Positions 7,701 through 14,959 of a stretch of 19,618 nucleotides of DNA are shown here, in pieces. Each line of letters begins with the position of its first letter. Position 1 is the stretch's first letter. A program made the position numbers and the translations under genes. The notes below the pieces were generated by a model, which was not told where the DNA came from, did not search any database, and saw only the letters and a program-made list of their open reading frames with translations. This stretch comes from Clostridia bacterium (GTDB lineage Bacteria; Bacillota_A; Clostridia; Christensenellales; Aristaeellaceae), in NCBI GenBank assembly GCA_017464225.1, contig JAFUDW010000032.1:1-19618 (forward strand), given 5' to 3'.

Positions 7701-8174
7701 ATGTTTTGTATCCTCTTTGGACTGTGGATCGTATTTAACGGGAAATGGACGGCGGAGATTGCGCTGCTGGGGCTGGCGCTGTGCGCGTTGATTTATGCCT
7801 TCACCTGCAAATACATCGGGCTTACCCCGAAACAGGAGTGGCGTTATATCCGCCGTGCGGGACACGCCATCGCTTATTTAGGCTTTTTGCTGGCTGAGAT
7901 TTTCCGGGCCAATATGCAGGTGCTCCGGCTGATCTGGTCGCCCCGCCTGGTGCCCGAGCCCATGCTGCGCTCTTTCCGCACGGGGCTGCGCTCGGAATTC
8001 GGCAAAGCCATTCTGGCCAATTCCATCACACTGACACCGGGCACCATCACGGTGCATGTGCGGGACGATCTGTTTCTGGTACATTGCCTGGATGAAAGCA
8101 TGGCTGAAGGGCTGGAAAACAGCAGTTTTGAGCAAAGAATACAAAAAATGGAGGGAAAACGGGATGACGGTTGA
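7701..8174 (+). CDS. mnhE: Mrp/Mnh antiporter subunit E
   Basis: Small membrane subunit of Mrp-type Na+(K+)/H+ antiporters and of the related Mbh hydrogenase membrane arm (MbhA). 157 residues, usual for the family. Two hydrophobic segments lie in residues 3-37 and a further one at about 55-70, followed by a cytoplasmic part. The family signature LANSITLTPGT is at 105-115. Start ATG 7701 has GGAGGG at good spacing and is the first gene after the promoter at 7643-7671. The last 11 bases overlap the start of mnhF. The role of MrpE is structural or assembly related in studied systems; nothing here suggests otherwise. Confidence 0.93.
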   Translation: MFCILFGLWIVFNGKWTAEIALLGLALCALIYAFTCKYIGLTPKQEWRYIRRAGHAIAYLGFLLAEIFRANMQVLRLIWSPRLVPEPMLRSFRTGLRSEFGKAILANSITLTPGTITVHVRDDLFLVHCLDESMAEGLENSSFEQRIQKMEGKRDDG

Positions 8175-8484
8175 TATCGCCTATGAGTGGCTGTTCCGCG
8201 TCGCGCTGACTGTGCTTGGCGTCAGCCTGTTTTTTAGCCTGTTCAGGTGTATCCGCGGCCCGCGCATTGCCGATCGTATCGTGGCTGTCAATATGGCGGG
8301 TACCCAGACTACCATTATCATCGCCATCCTGACCGTGATGCTGAAGGAAGGATATCTGGCCGATGTGGCGCTGATCTATACCATGCTGTCCTTCCTGGCC
8401 GTGGTGCTGCTCACCAAGGTATATATGGGCGTGTACCGCGAGCGCAGGAGCGACGGAGAGAAGGGGGATGGAACCGATGCTTGA
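8164..8484 (+). CDS. mnhF: Mrp/Mnh antiporter subunit F
   Basis: 106-residue membrane protein with three predicted transmembrane helices (about 8-28, 42-62 and 66-89). It has the family signature RGPRIADRIVAVN (31-43) and the conserved D67 in a DVAL segment. I placed the start at ATG 8164, which has GAGG about nine bases upstream and overlaps mnhE by 11 bases; an open frame extends upstream inside mnhE but does not look like this family. Equivalent to MrpF/MbhB. The C-terminal tail from about 90 is charged and probably cytoplasmic. Confidence 0.92.
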   Translation: MTVDIAYEWLFRVALTVLGVSLFFSLFRCIRGPRIADRIVAVNMAGTQTTIIIAILTVMLKEGYLADVALIYTMLSFLAVVLLTKVYMGVYRERRSDGEKGDGTDA

Positions 8485-8827
8485 GTGGCTGCGCTTTATT
8501 CTGTCCGCCGCGATGATAGCGGCGGGGCTTGTGTTTGTGATCTCCTCTGTAGTTGGCGTTTGGCGCTTTCAATATGTGCTGAACCGCATGCATGCCGCCG
8601 CCCTGGGCGATACGCTGGGCATTTTGCTGATCGTGCTGGGACTGGCTGTCCGCACGGGATTCAGCATGGAAACGCTCAAATTGCTATTGCTGGTGGTGAT
8701 CTGGTGGCTGACAAGCCCGGTGGCTTCCCATCTGATCGGCAGGCTGGAGATCACCACCGACCCCGAGCTTGAAAAGAACATGACGGTTGAAACCGAAAGC
8801 GATCCCCATGAGGAGGTGAGCGTCTGA
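8468..8827 (+). CDS. mnhG: Mrp/Mnh antiporter subunit G
   Basis: 119-residue membrane protein with three hydrophobic helices and the MrpG signature VWRFQYVLNRMHAAALGDTL at 31-50, including the RMHAA...DTLG block. Equivalent to MrpG/MbhC. Two starts are possible: ATG 8468 (GGAG nine bases upstream) and ATG 8477 (AAGGGGG at 8461-8467 nine bases upstream). I give the longer one and cannot choose firmly. It overlaps mnhF by 17 bases. The acidic C-terminal tail (about 97-117) is longer than the minimal family member. Its TGA overlaps the next start as TGATG. Confidence 0.92.
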   Translation: MEPMLEWLRFILSAAMIAAGLVFVISSVVGVWRFQYVLNRMHAAALGDTLGILLIVLGLAVRTGFSMETLKLLLLVVIWWLTSPVASHLIGRLEITTDPELEKNMTVETESDPHEEVSV

Positions 8828-9093
8828 TGGAAGTGCTCAATATCATGCTGCTGGTGTTCATTCTGGTATGCGCCGTGGCGGTCAGCGTGACAAAGGATCT
8901 GCTCACCAGCCTGATCATCTTCATGAGCCAGAGCCTGGCCATGGCAGTGATCTGGATTTTGCTGGAATCGCCCGATCTGGCCATCACGGAGGCGGCTGTG
9001 GGCGCGGGCGTCACCAGCCTGCTCATGTTTGTGACGCTCAAAAAGATCCATGCCATAAAGGGGGAGGCCGACGATGGCAAAACAAAGGAATGA
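8827..9093 (+). CDS. MbhD-like (DUF4040) subunit, equivalent to part of the MrpA tail
   Basis: 88-residue protein with three transmembrane helices (about 4-20, 24-46 and 50-72), containing the conserved ESPDLAITEAAVGAG segment of the MbhD/DUF4040 family. In Mrp antiporters this unit is fused to the C-terminal end of MrpA; in Mbh hydrogenases and here it is a separate protein. The acidic ESPDLAITE stretch lies in the membrane and is thought to line a cation or proton path in Mbh/Mrp structures (family knowledge). Start ATG 8827 overlaps the mnhG stop by one base and follows AGGAGGTGA. Confidence 0.9.
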   Translation: MEVLNIMLLVFILVCAVAVSVTKDLLTSLIIFMSQSLAMAVIWILLESPDLAITEAAVGAGVTSLLMFVTLKKIHAIKGEADDGKTKE

Positions 9094-10084
9094 TTACGAT
9101 AATTCCTGGTTTCCCCGGCTGACCCGCTGGCTGCAGGGCGGCGGCGCGCCTCTGGACAGGCGCATGGCCCGGGATCTGCAGGAGCCTTCGGACGCCCACC
9201 GGGTGATTTCAATGGAGGAGGTGGCTCAGCGGGAGGAGCAGGAGCAGCGCCGCCTGGCGGAGATCGACCGGCGGGAGACAGTTCTTTCCCAGCGCGCGCA
9301 TGAGTGGAGCCGCACGCGCGGCTTCCGCCTGATGCGGATGCTTTACGCCCTGATGTCCGCGGCGCTGTGCGTGACCATCATCATTACACTGCTGGTCACG
9401 GTGTCCAATCTGCCATCCTTCGGCGGCAAGGATAACCCCATCAATAACGAGGTATCCCGGCGCTATATCGAGCAGGGTTTGCAGGAGACCGGCGCCGTGA
9501 ATATCGTGGCCGGCATGATACTGGATTACCGTGCCTTTGATACCCTGGGCGAATCCCACGTGCTGTTTATCGCCGTCTGCGCCGTTATGATCCTGCTTCG
9601 GCTGCCGGAAGCCAGCGATAACCGGGAGCGTTTGCTGGCTGAGGCCAATGACCGCATTTACGAGCCCAAGCATGATATCATACTGCAGCGCGTTACAGGC
9701 ATGCTGGTGCCCATCATCCTGCTGTTTGGCGTTTATGTGCTGTTTAACGGCCATTTGGGGCCGGGCGGAGGCTTTTCGGGAGGCGCTGTGATCGGAGCTG
9801 GCCTGATCCTGTATCTGAACGCCTATGGCTTTGCGGCTGCCGAGCGCTTTTTGACCATCCGCACCTTCAAGATCGTATCCTTCGCGGCGCTGGCGTTTTA
9901 CGCTCTTGCCAAGGCGTATTCCTTCTTCTGCGGCGCCAATCACCTGGACAGCGGCATCGGTCTGGGCACGCCGGGAGCCATTTTCTCATCGGGCCTGATC
10001 CTGTATCTTAACATTGCCGTGGGTATGGTGGTAGCCTGCACCATGTATGCCTTTTATACCTTGTTCCGGAAAGGAGATCTGTGA
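9074..10084 (+). CDS. Fused MrpA-tail (MbhE-like) and MrpB (MbhF-like) subunit with charged N-terminal extension
   Basis: 336 residues in three parts. Residues 1-84 are hydrophilic and rich in Arg, Glu and Gln (for example VAQREEQEQRRLAEIDRRE at 50-68), probably a cytoplasmic helix or coiled coil. Residues 87-176 match the MbhE-like last part of MrpA, with YIEQGLQETGAVNIVAGMIL (131-150) and DYRAFDTLGE (151-160). Residues 200-336 match MrpB, with GHLGPGGGFSGG at 226-237 and four hydrophobic helices. In Bacillus Mrp the first unit belongs to MrpA and MrpB is separate; in Mbh they are usually two genes. Start ATG 9074 overlaps the previous gene by 20 bases and has GGGGAGG seven bases upstream. 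Later Met codons exist (residues 31, 47 and 87), so part of the extension could be untranslated, but only the first has a good ribosome site. Confidence 0.87.
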   Translation: MAKQRNDYDNSWFPRLTRWLQGGGAPLDRRMARDLQEPSDAHRVISMEEVAQREEQEQRRLAEIDRRETVLSQRAHEWSRTRGFRLMRMLYALMSAALCVTIIITLLVTVSNLPSFGGKDNPINNEVSRRYIEQGLQETGAVNIVAGMILDYRAFDTLGESHVLFIAVCAVMILLRLPEASDNRERLLAEANDRIYEPKHDIILQRVTGMLVPIILLFGVYVLFNGHLGPGGGFSGGAVIGAGLILYLNAYGFAAAERFLTIRTFKIVSFAALAFYALAKAYSFFCGANHLDSGIGLGTPGAIFSSGLILYLNIAVGMVVACTMYAFYTLFRKGDL

Positions 10085-10087
10085 GCC

Positions 10088-10459
10088 ATGGGCAATCTGT
10101 TCAACAATTATGAAGAAGCCTGCGCCATCATCCTTTTCGGCATTGGGTTCACCACGCTCCTGCTCAACCGCAACATAATCAAAAAAATCATCGGTTTTTC
10201 CATGATGGATAACGCGATTTATCTGTTCCTGGCGGCCAAAGGCTATATTGCGGGACGGAAAGCGCCCATCATCGTGGACGGTGTGCAGGAAATGGAAGCT
10301 TATATCAACCCCGTCCCGGCGGGACTGGTGCTGACCGGCATCGTGGTATCGGTCAGCGTCACGGCGCTGATGCTGGCGCTGACCGTGCGCCTGTATCGCC
10401 GCTACCATACGCTGGATATCGATGAAATCACCATGCAGGCAAGAAGGGAGGGGAACTGA
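10088..10459 (+). CDS. mnhC: Mrp subunit C (NuoK-like)
   Basis: 123-residue membrane protein with three hydrophobic helices, homologous to NuoK of complex I and MbhG. Seen: NRNIIKKIIGFSMMDNAIYLF (start of helix 2, from residue 28) and the signature NPVPAGLVLTGIVVSVS at 74-90. Start ATG 10088 lies three bases after the previous stop with AAAGGAGAT upstream. The polar stretch at about 52-72 is a longer loop than in the simplest members. Its TGA overlaps the next ATG by one base. Confidence 0.92.
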   Translation: MGNLFNNYEEACAIILFGIGFTTLLLNRNIIKKIIGFSMMDNAIYLFLAAKGYIAGRKAPIIVDGVQEMEAYINPVPAGLVLTGIVVSVSVTALMLALTVRLYRRYHTLDIDEITMQARREGN

Positions 10460-11955
10460 TGGCGCTTTGGCAGAACCTTCCTTTCGCCATGATCCTGCTG
10501 CCGCTGGCCAGCGCTTCGCTCACCTCCGTGCTCAGGGGCCGCGCCGCCCGCCGTACGGCGATCGCCGTGATGGCGGCTGTTGCCGTGATGGCGGCGGTGT
10601 TCGTGGAATTCATGCGGCATTACGGACAGAGCTACACTTATATGATGGGCCATTTTCCCGCGCCCTGGGGCAATGAGATCCGGGCGGGTATGCTGGAAGC
10701 GGCGGTGGCGCTGTGCTTTGCCGTTGTGATGCTTTGCTCGGTATTGGGCGGCCTTCGGGGAATCGACCGCGATATATTGCCCGATCGGCAAAATCTGTAT
10801 TTTGTCATGTGCGAGCTTACGACCTCGGCACTGATGGCTCAGGTATTCACCAACGACGTGTTTACCGGATATGTTTTTCTGGAGATCATGACCATCGCCG
10901 CCTGCGCGCTGATCAGCGCCAAAAACAGGGGGCGCACGCTGGTGGCGGCGACCCGGTATATGATCATGAATCTGGTGGGCTCGGGTCTTTTCCTGCTTTC
11001 GCTGACGCTGCTTTACGATCTGACGGGACATCTGCTCATGAGCAATATCCAGGAAAGGATGGCCCAATTGGCAGCCTCCGGCCAGTATCGCCAGCCCATC
11101 ACGGTGGTGGTGGCGCTGGTCACCATCGGCTTGGGCGTTAAATCCGCCCTTTTTCCCTTCCATACCTGGGTACCCGACGCTTATTCCTTTTCAACGCCTG
11201 CCAGCAGCGCCATCCTGTCCAGCCTGATCAGCAAGGGCTACATTATTCTGTTGATCAAGTTCTATTATCGCGTGTTCGGCCTGCAGGTGGTGTTTGATAC
11301 CGGCTTGGCCGATGTGCTGCTGGTGTTTGGCGCGGCCGGAGCTGTGATCGGTTCTGTGCTGGCCGTCCGGCAATTGGCCGTCGGCCGCATGATCGCCTAT
11401 TCTTCGGTGGCGCAGATCGGATATATTTATATGGCCATGGGGCTGGGCACCCAGGCCGGAATGCTGGCCGCTGTTTTTCAGCTTATCGCCCATACCGTGT
11501 GCAAAGCGATGCTGTTCATCGCTGCGGGCGGCATGTGCGACGCCTCGGAGGATCAGCATACCTTTCCCGCCCTGCGCGGCGTGATATACCGCAATCCCGC
11601 TGCGGGTGCTGCCTTTGCCGTGGGAGCGCTGAGCCTGATCGGCGTTCCCTTCCTCAGCGGATTCATCGTCAAGGTGACCTATGCCGAGGCAGCCATTGGC
11701 TGGGGTGGACACCGCATGCTCATCGTGCTGGCCGTACTGGCGGTGAGCACCATGCTGAACGCCGTGTATCTGGGCCGCACCGTGGTGACGCTGTTCCGTG
11801 TGGAGGAGAGCGCCATTGCCGATCAGCCCCGGTGGCACGGAGGCTTTTGCTTCGTTTTTTCCTGCGCCGTATTGGCGGCCGTCACCGTGGCGCTGGGCGT
11901 GGCCTCGCAGCCTGTGCTCAACGCGCTGCGCCAGGGCCTGGACATGTTTGGATAA
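10459..11955 (+). CDS. mnhD: Antiporter-like subunit 1 (MrpD/NuoM/N-like)
   Basis: 498-residue polytopic membrane protein of the proton-conducting NuoL/M/N-MrpA/D family, probably 13-14 helices. The key in-membrane charges are present: E142 in FLEIMT (helix 5), K228 in GVKSALFPFH (helix 7), K259 in SLISKGY (helix 8), H345 and K349 in AHTVCKA, and K405 in GFIVK (helix 12). These form the two half-channels and the hydrophilic axis in complex I and Mrp structures. Start ATG 10459 overlaps the mnhC stop and follows GGGAGGGG. Its place directly after MrpC matches MrpD in Mrp operons and MbhH in Mbh operons, so this is the best MrpD candidate of the four. Confidence 0.92.
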   Translation: MALWQNLPFAMILLPLASASLTSVLRGRAARRTAIAVMAAVAVMAAVFVEFMRHYGQSYTYMMGHFPAPWGNEIRAGMLEAAVALCFAVVMLCSVLGGLRGIDRDILPDRQNLYFVMCELTTSALMAQVFTNDVFTGYVFLEIMTIAACALISAKNRGRTLVAATRYMIMNLVGSGLFLLSLTLLYDLTGHLLMSNIQERMAQLAASGQYRQPITVVVALVTIGLGVKSALFPFHTWVPDAYSFSTPASSAILSSLISKGYIILLIKFYYRVFGLQVVFDTGLADVLLVFGAAGAVIGSVLAVRQLAVGRMIAYSSVAQIGYIYMAMGLGTQAGMLAAVFQLIAHTVCKAMLFIAAGGMCDASEDQHTFPALRGVIYRNPAAGAAFAVGALSLIGVPFLSGFIVKVTYAEAAIGWGGHRMLIVLAVLAVSTMLNAVYLGRTVVTLFRVEESAIADQPRWHGGFCFVFSCAVLAAVTVALGVASQPVLNALRQGLDMFG

Positions 11956-11970
11956 AGGAGAGATAAACCC

Positions 11971-13461
11971 ATGGAATCGGTGATCAATACCAAGGATTTT
12001 CTGCTGGTGCTGCCGCTGCTGATCCCGGTGATCGGCGGATTGTGCGTCGCCTTTGTCAAGGCGCTGGACGATATGCGTCTGCGCCGCATCGCCGTGGCTG
12101 CAGCGCTTTTGCTCACCGTGGCCGCTGTGGCTGCCATTCTGCCCCGGCCGGATAACAGCCTGGTGCTGTTTCGCGTGACGCCCGATATTCCCGTGCTGCT
12201 CAAAATAGACGGCGTAGGCCGTCTGTACGCCGGTTTTATCAGCGTGGTATTCGCCTGCGTAGGCATCTACAGCTTTGAATACATGCACCATGAAAAGAAC
12301 GAGAAGCGCTTTTACGCCTTTTACCTGTTCACGCTGGCGGCGCTGATGGGGCTGAGCCTGTGCGGCAGCATTGTAACGCTGTACATGTTCTACGAAGCCA
12401 TGACGCTGCTTTCCCTGCCGCTGGTTACCCATACCCAGAGCCGCGAGGCTGTGGCAGCAGGCATCAAATACCTGATCTATTCGGTGATCGGCGCGTCCTT
12501 GGGGCTGGCGGGCATCTTTTTCCTGAACCGATATGCTGTTTCGCTGACTTTCCAGGCGGGCGGCGTGCTGGATATGGAAAAGGCGGCCGGGCATGAAAGC
12601 ATGCTGCTGGTGGTGTTTTTCCTGATGGTGCTGGGCTTCTCGGTGAAGGCCGGCATGTTCCCGCTTCATGGCTGGCTTCCCACGGCGCATCCGGTAGCGC
12701 CCGCGCCGGCCAGCGCAGTGCTGTCCGGCGTGATCACAAAGGCCGGCGTGCTGGGCATCATCCGCGTGGTTTATTACCTGGTGGGCGTGGATTTTCTGCG
12801 GGGTACCTGGGTGCAGATCGCCTGGTTGGCGCTCTCCATCCTGACGGTGTTCCTGGGCTCCATGCTGGCCTTTAAGGAGGGTGTGTTTAAAAAGCGTCTG
12901 GCATACTCCACCGTCAGCCAGGTCAGCTATGTGCTCTTCGGCCTGTTCACCATGACGGCTCAGGGCATGACGGGATCTCTGATGCACATCATCTTCCATT
13001 CCATCATCAAAAACACGCTGTTCATGACAGCCGGCGCTGTGATCTACAAAACCGGAAAAACCAAGGTGGCCGAGCTTACGGGCATCGGCAAGCAAATGCC
13101 CATTGCCATGTGGTGCTACACCATCGTCAGCATGGGCCTGATCGGCATCCCGCCCACCTGCGGCTTTATCAGCAAGTGGTATCTGGCCCAGGGCGGCCTT
13201 TCCATGCCCTATGGCTGGAACTGGGTGGGCCCGGCTGTGCTACTGGTCAGCGCTATCCTGACGGCGGGGTATCTGTTCTCCATTGTGATCCGGGGCTTCT
13301 TCCCGGGCACCGACGTGAAGCGCGAGGATCTGCCCAAAGCCGAGCCCACCTGGGTCATGCTGGCGCCCATGGCTGTGCTGGCCGCGCTGTGCCTGCTGCT
13401 GGGCATGTTCCCGGGAGCGCTTACCTCCTTTGCTTCCGGCATCGTCTCCACTGTGATGTAA
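11971..13461 (+). CDS. Antiporter-like subunit 2 (MrpD/NuoL/M-like)
   Basis: 496 residues, same fold as its neighbours. Seen: EYMHHE (103-108), E142 in FYEAMTLLSLPLVTH, K226 in FSVKAGMFPLHGWLP, then APAPASAVLSGVITKAGV with K257, H343 and K347 in FHSIIKNTLF, and K402 in GFISK. All proton-path charges are intact, so it should be an active channel subunit rather than a relic. Start ATG 11971 is 15 bases after the previous stop with AAAGGAG upstream. The EYM-HE motif at the third helix is shared with subunit 3, suggesting the two are close paralogues. It could fill the place of the MrpA N-terminal domain, which is otherwise missing from this cluster. Confidence 0.9.
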   Translation: MESVINTKDFLLVLPLLIPVIGGLCVAFVKALDDMRLRRIAVAAALLLTVAAVAAILPRPDNSLVLFRVTPDIPVLLKIDGVGRLYAGFISVVFACVGIYSFEYMHHEKNEKRFYAFYLFTLAALMGLSLCGSIVTLYMFYEAMTLLSLPLVTHTQSREAVAAGIKYLIYSVIGASLGLAGIFFLNRYAVSLTFQAGGVLDMEKAAGHESMLLVVFFLMVLGFSVKAGMFPLHGWLPTAHPVAPAPASAVLSGVITKAGVLGIIRVVYYLVGVDFLRGTWVQIAWLALSILTVFLGSMLAFKEGVFKKRLAYSTVSQVSYVLFGLFTMTAQGMTGSLMHIIFHSIIKNTLFMTAGAVIYKTGKTKVAELTGIGKQMPIAMWCYTIVSMGLIGIPPTCGFISKWYLAQGGLSMPYGWNWVGPAVLLVSAILTAGYLFSIVIRGFFPGTDVKREDLPKAEPTWVMLAPMAVLAALCLLLGMFPGALTSFASGIVSTVM

Positions 13462-13473
13462 GGAGGATATATC

Positions 13474-14943
13474 ATGTATCTGATCGCAGTAACCCTGCTG
13501 ATCCCTCTGGCAGGGGGGCTCCTGCTGCCGCTGCTCCGCTTTAAAAATCGAACGGCCCGCGCCGTATATGTGGAGGCTGTGACGCTGGCGACCTCGGTGC
13601 TGGCGGCCATTCTGTGCTTTGATCCGCCCCAGGGTGATTTCAAGCTGCTGCAGCTTACCGATTCTTTCGCGCTGACGCTGCGGGTAGACGGGCTCAGCCT
13701 GGTATTCACTGGCCTTATTGCCTTTCTTTGGCCGCTTGCCACGCTGTACGCCTTTGAGTATATGGCCCATGAGAACAGGGAAAACGCGTTTTTCGCCTGG
13801 TATACGCTGAGCTATGCCGCAACGCTTGGAATTTCCATGGCGGCCAACCTGTTTACGCTCTATGTGTTTTATGAATGCCTGACGCTTTCTACGCTGCCGC
13901 TGGTGACCCATAAGCGCGATGTCAAGTCCATTCGGGCGGGCAGACAATACCTGCTCTATTCGCTGTCTGGGGCAGCGCTGGCCTTTCTGGGGATGATGGT
14001 GCTCGTCAGCCATGGCGCGGGCGTTGATTTTACGCTGGGCGGCAGCCTGCGGATAACGGACGGCCTGGATTATACGCTGATGCGCGTGATGTTTGTCATC
14101 GCCTTCATCGGTTTTTCTGTAAAGGCCGCCATGTTCCCGCTGTATGCCTGGCTGCCCGCCGCGTCGGTGGCGCCCACGCCGGTGACAGCGCTGCTGCATG
14201 CCGTGGCTGTGGTCAACGCGGGCGCGTACGCCTGCATGCGTCTGATCTATTACAGCTGCGGTACCGATTGGCTTTTTAGCACCTGGGCCCAGGCCGTTCC
14301 GCTGTGCCTTGCGGCGTTTACCGTGGTATTCGGCTCCGCCATGGCGGTGCGCGAGCAGCATTTTAAGCGCCGCCTGGCTTATTCAACAGTATCCAACCTG
14401 AGCTATATCCTGCTGGGCGCGGCGCTGATGACGCCTGCCGGCATGACCGGCGCGATGACCCATATGATCAGCCACGGACTTATGAAGATCACGCTGTTCT
14501 ACTGCGCAGGCGCTGTGCTGGTGAAAACCGGACAGGAATACGTGCAGGATATCCGGGGTATGGGCCGGGTCATGCCTTTCACCTTCGCCGCCTTTACGGT
14601 ATGCGCCATGGCGCTCGTGGGCGTGCCGCCGCTCAGCGGATTTTTGAGCAAATGGAATTTGCTCACCGCTGCCGCCGGGACCGGGCTTGCGTGGGGCGCT
14701 GTGGCCATCGCCGCGCTGATCATTTCAGCCATTCTGACGGCGATCTATATGATGAGCATCGTGATTTCCGCCTATTTTCTGCCTGTCAACGATGAACTGA
14801 ACGAACTGTCCGCTGAAAAGCGAGATCCCAGCTGGCTGATGAAGCTGCCGCTGCTGGTGATCAGCTGCGCCGTTGTGCTCATGGGCTTGAACGGCGCTGC
14901 GGTCACCCAATGGCTTTCGGATATCGCCGCCGGGCTGGTCTGA
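13474..14943 (+). CDS. Antiporter-like subunit 3 (NuoL/MrpA-like)
   Basis: 489 residues. Shares EYMAHE (95-100), E134 in FYECLTLSTLPLVTH, K217 in FSVKAAMFPLYAWLP, H334 and K338 in SHGLMKITLF, and K393 in GFLSK with subunit 2. It differs in helix 8: the sequence is APTPVTALLHAVAVVNAG, with H242 and N248 where the other three subunits carry Lys. NuoL of complex I likewise has a His in this helix (LIH). This makes subunit 3 the most NuoL-like of the four. Start ATG 13474 has AGGAGG (13461-13466) and is 12 bases after the previous stop. The gene is presumably cotranscribed with the whole cluster. Confidence 0.9.
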   Translation: MYLIAVTLLIPLAGGLLLPLLRFKNRTARAVYVEAVTLATSVLAAILCFDPPQGDFKLLQLTDSFALTLRVDGLSLVFTGLIAFLWPLATLYAFEYMAHENRENAFFAWYTLSYAATLGISMAANLFTLYVFYECLTLSTLPLVTHKRDVKSIRAGRQYLLYSLSGAALAFLGMMVLVSHGAGVDFTLGGSLRITDGLDYTLMRVMFVIAFIGFSVKAAMFPLYAWLPAASVAPTPVTALLHAVAVVNAGAYACMRLIYYSCGTDWLFSTWAQAVPLCLAAFTVVFGSAMAVREQHFKRRLAYSTVSNLSYILLGAALMTPAGMTGAMTHMISHGLMKITLFYCAGAVLVKTGQEYVQDIRGMGRVMPFTFAAFTVCAMALVGVPPLSGFLSKWNLLTAAAGTGLAWGAVAIAALIISAILTAIYMMSIVISAYFLPVNDELNELSAEKRDPSWLMKLPLLVISCAVVLMGLNGAAVTQWLSDIAAGLV

Positions 14944-14959
14944 GAAAGGAGGTACGGCC

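Noticed and set aside
11191..13095. 634-residue open frame on the minus strand
   Set aside because: It is antisense to two clear antiporter genes, is rich in His/Gln/Arg as expected from the complement of GC-rich membrane-protein codons, and resembles no family.
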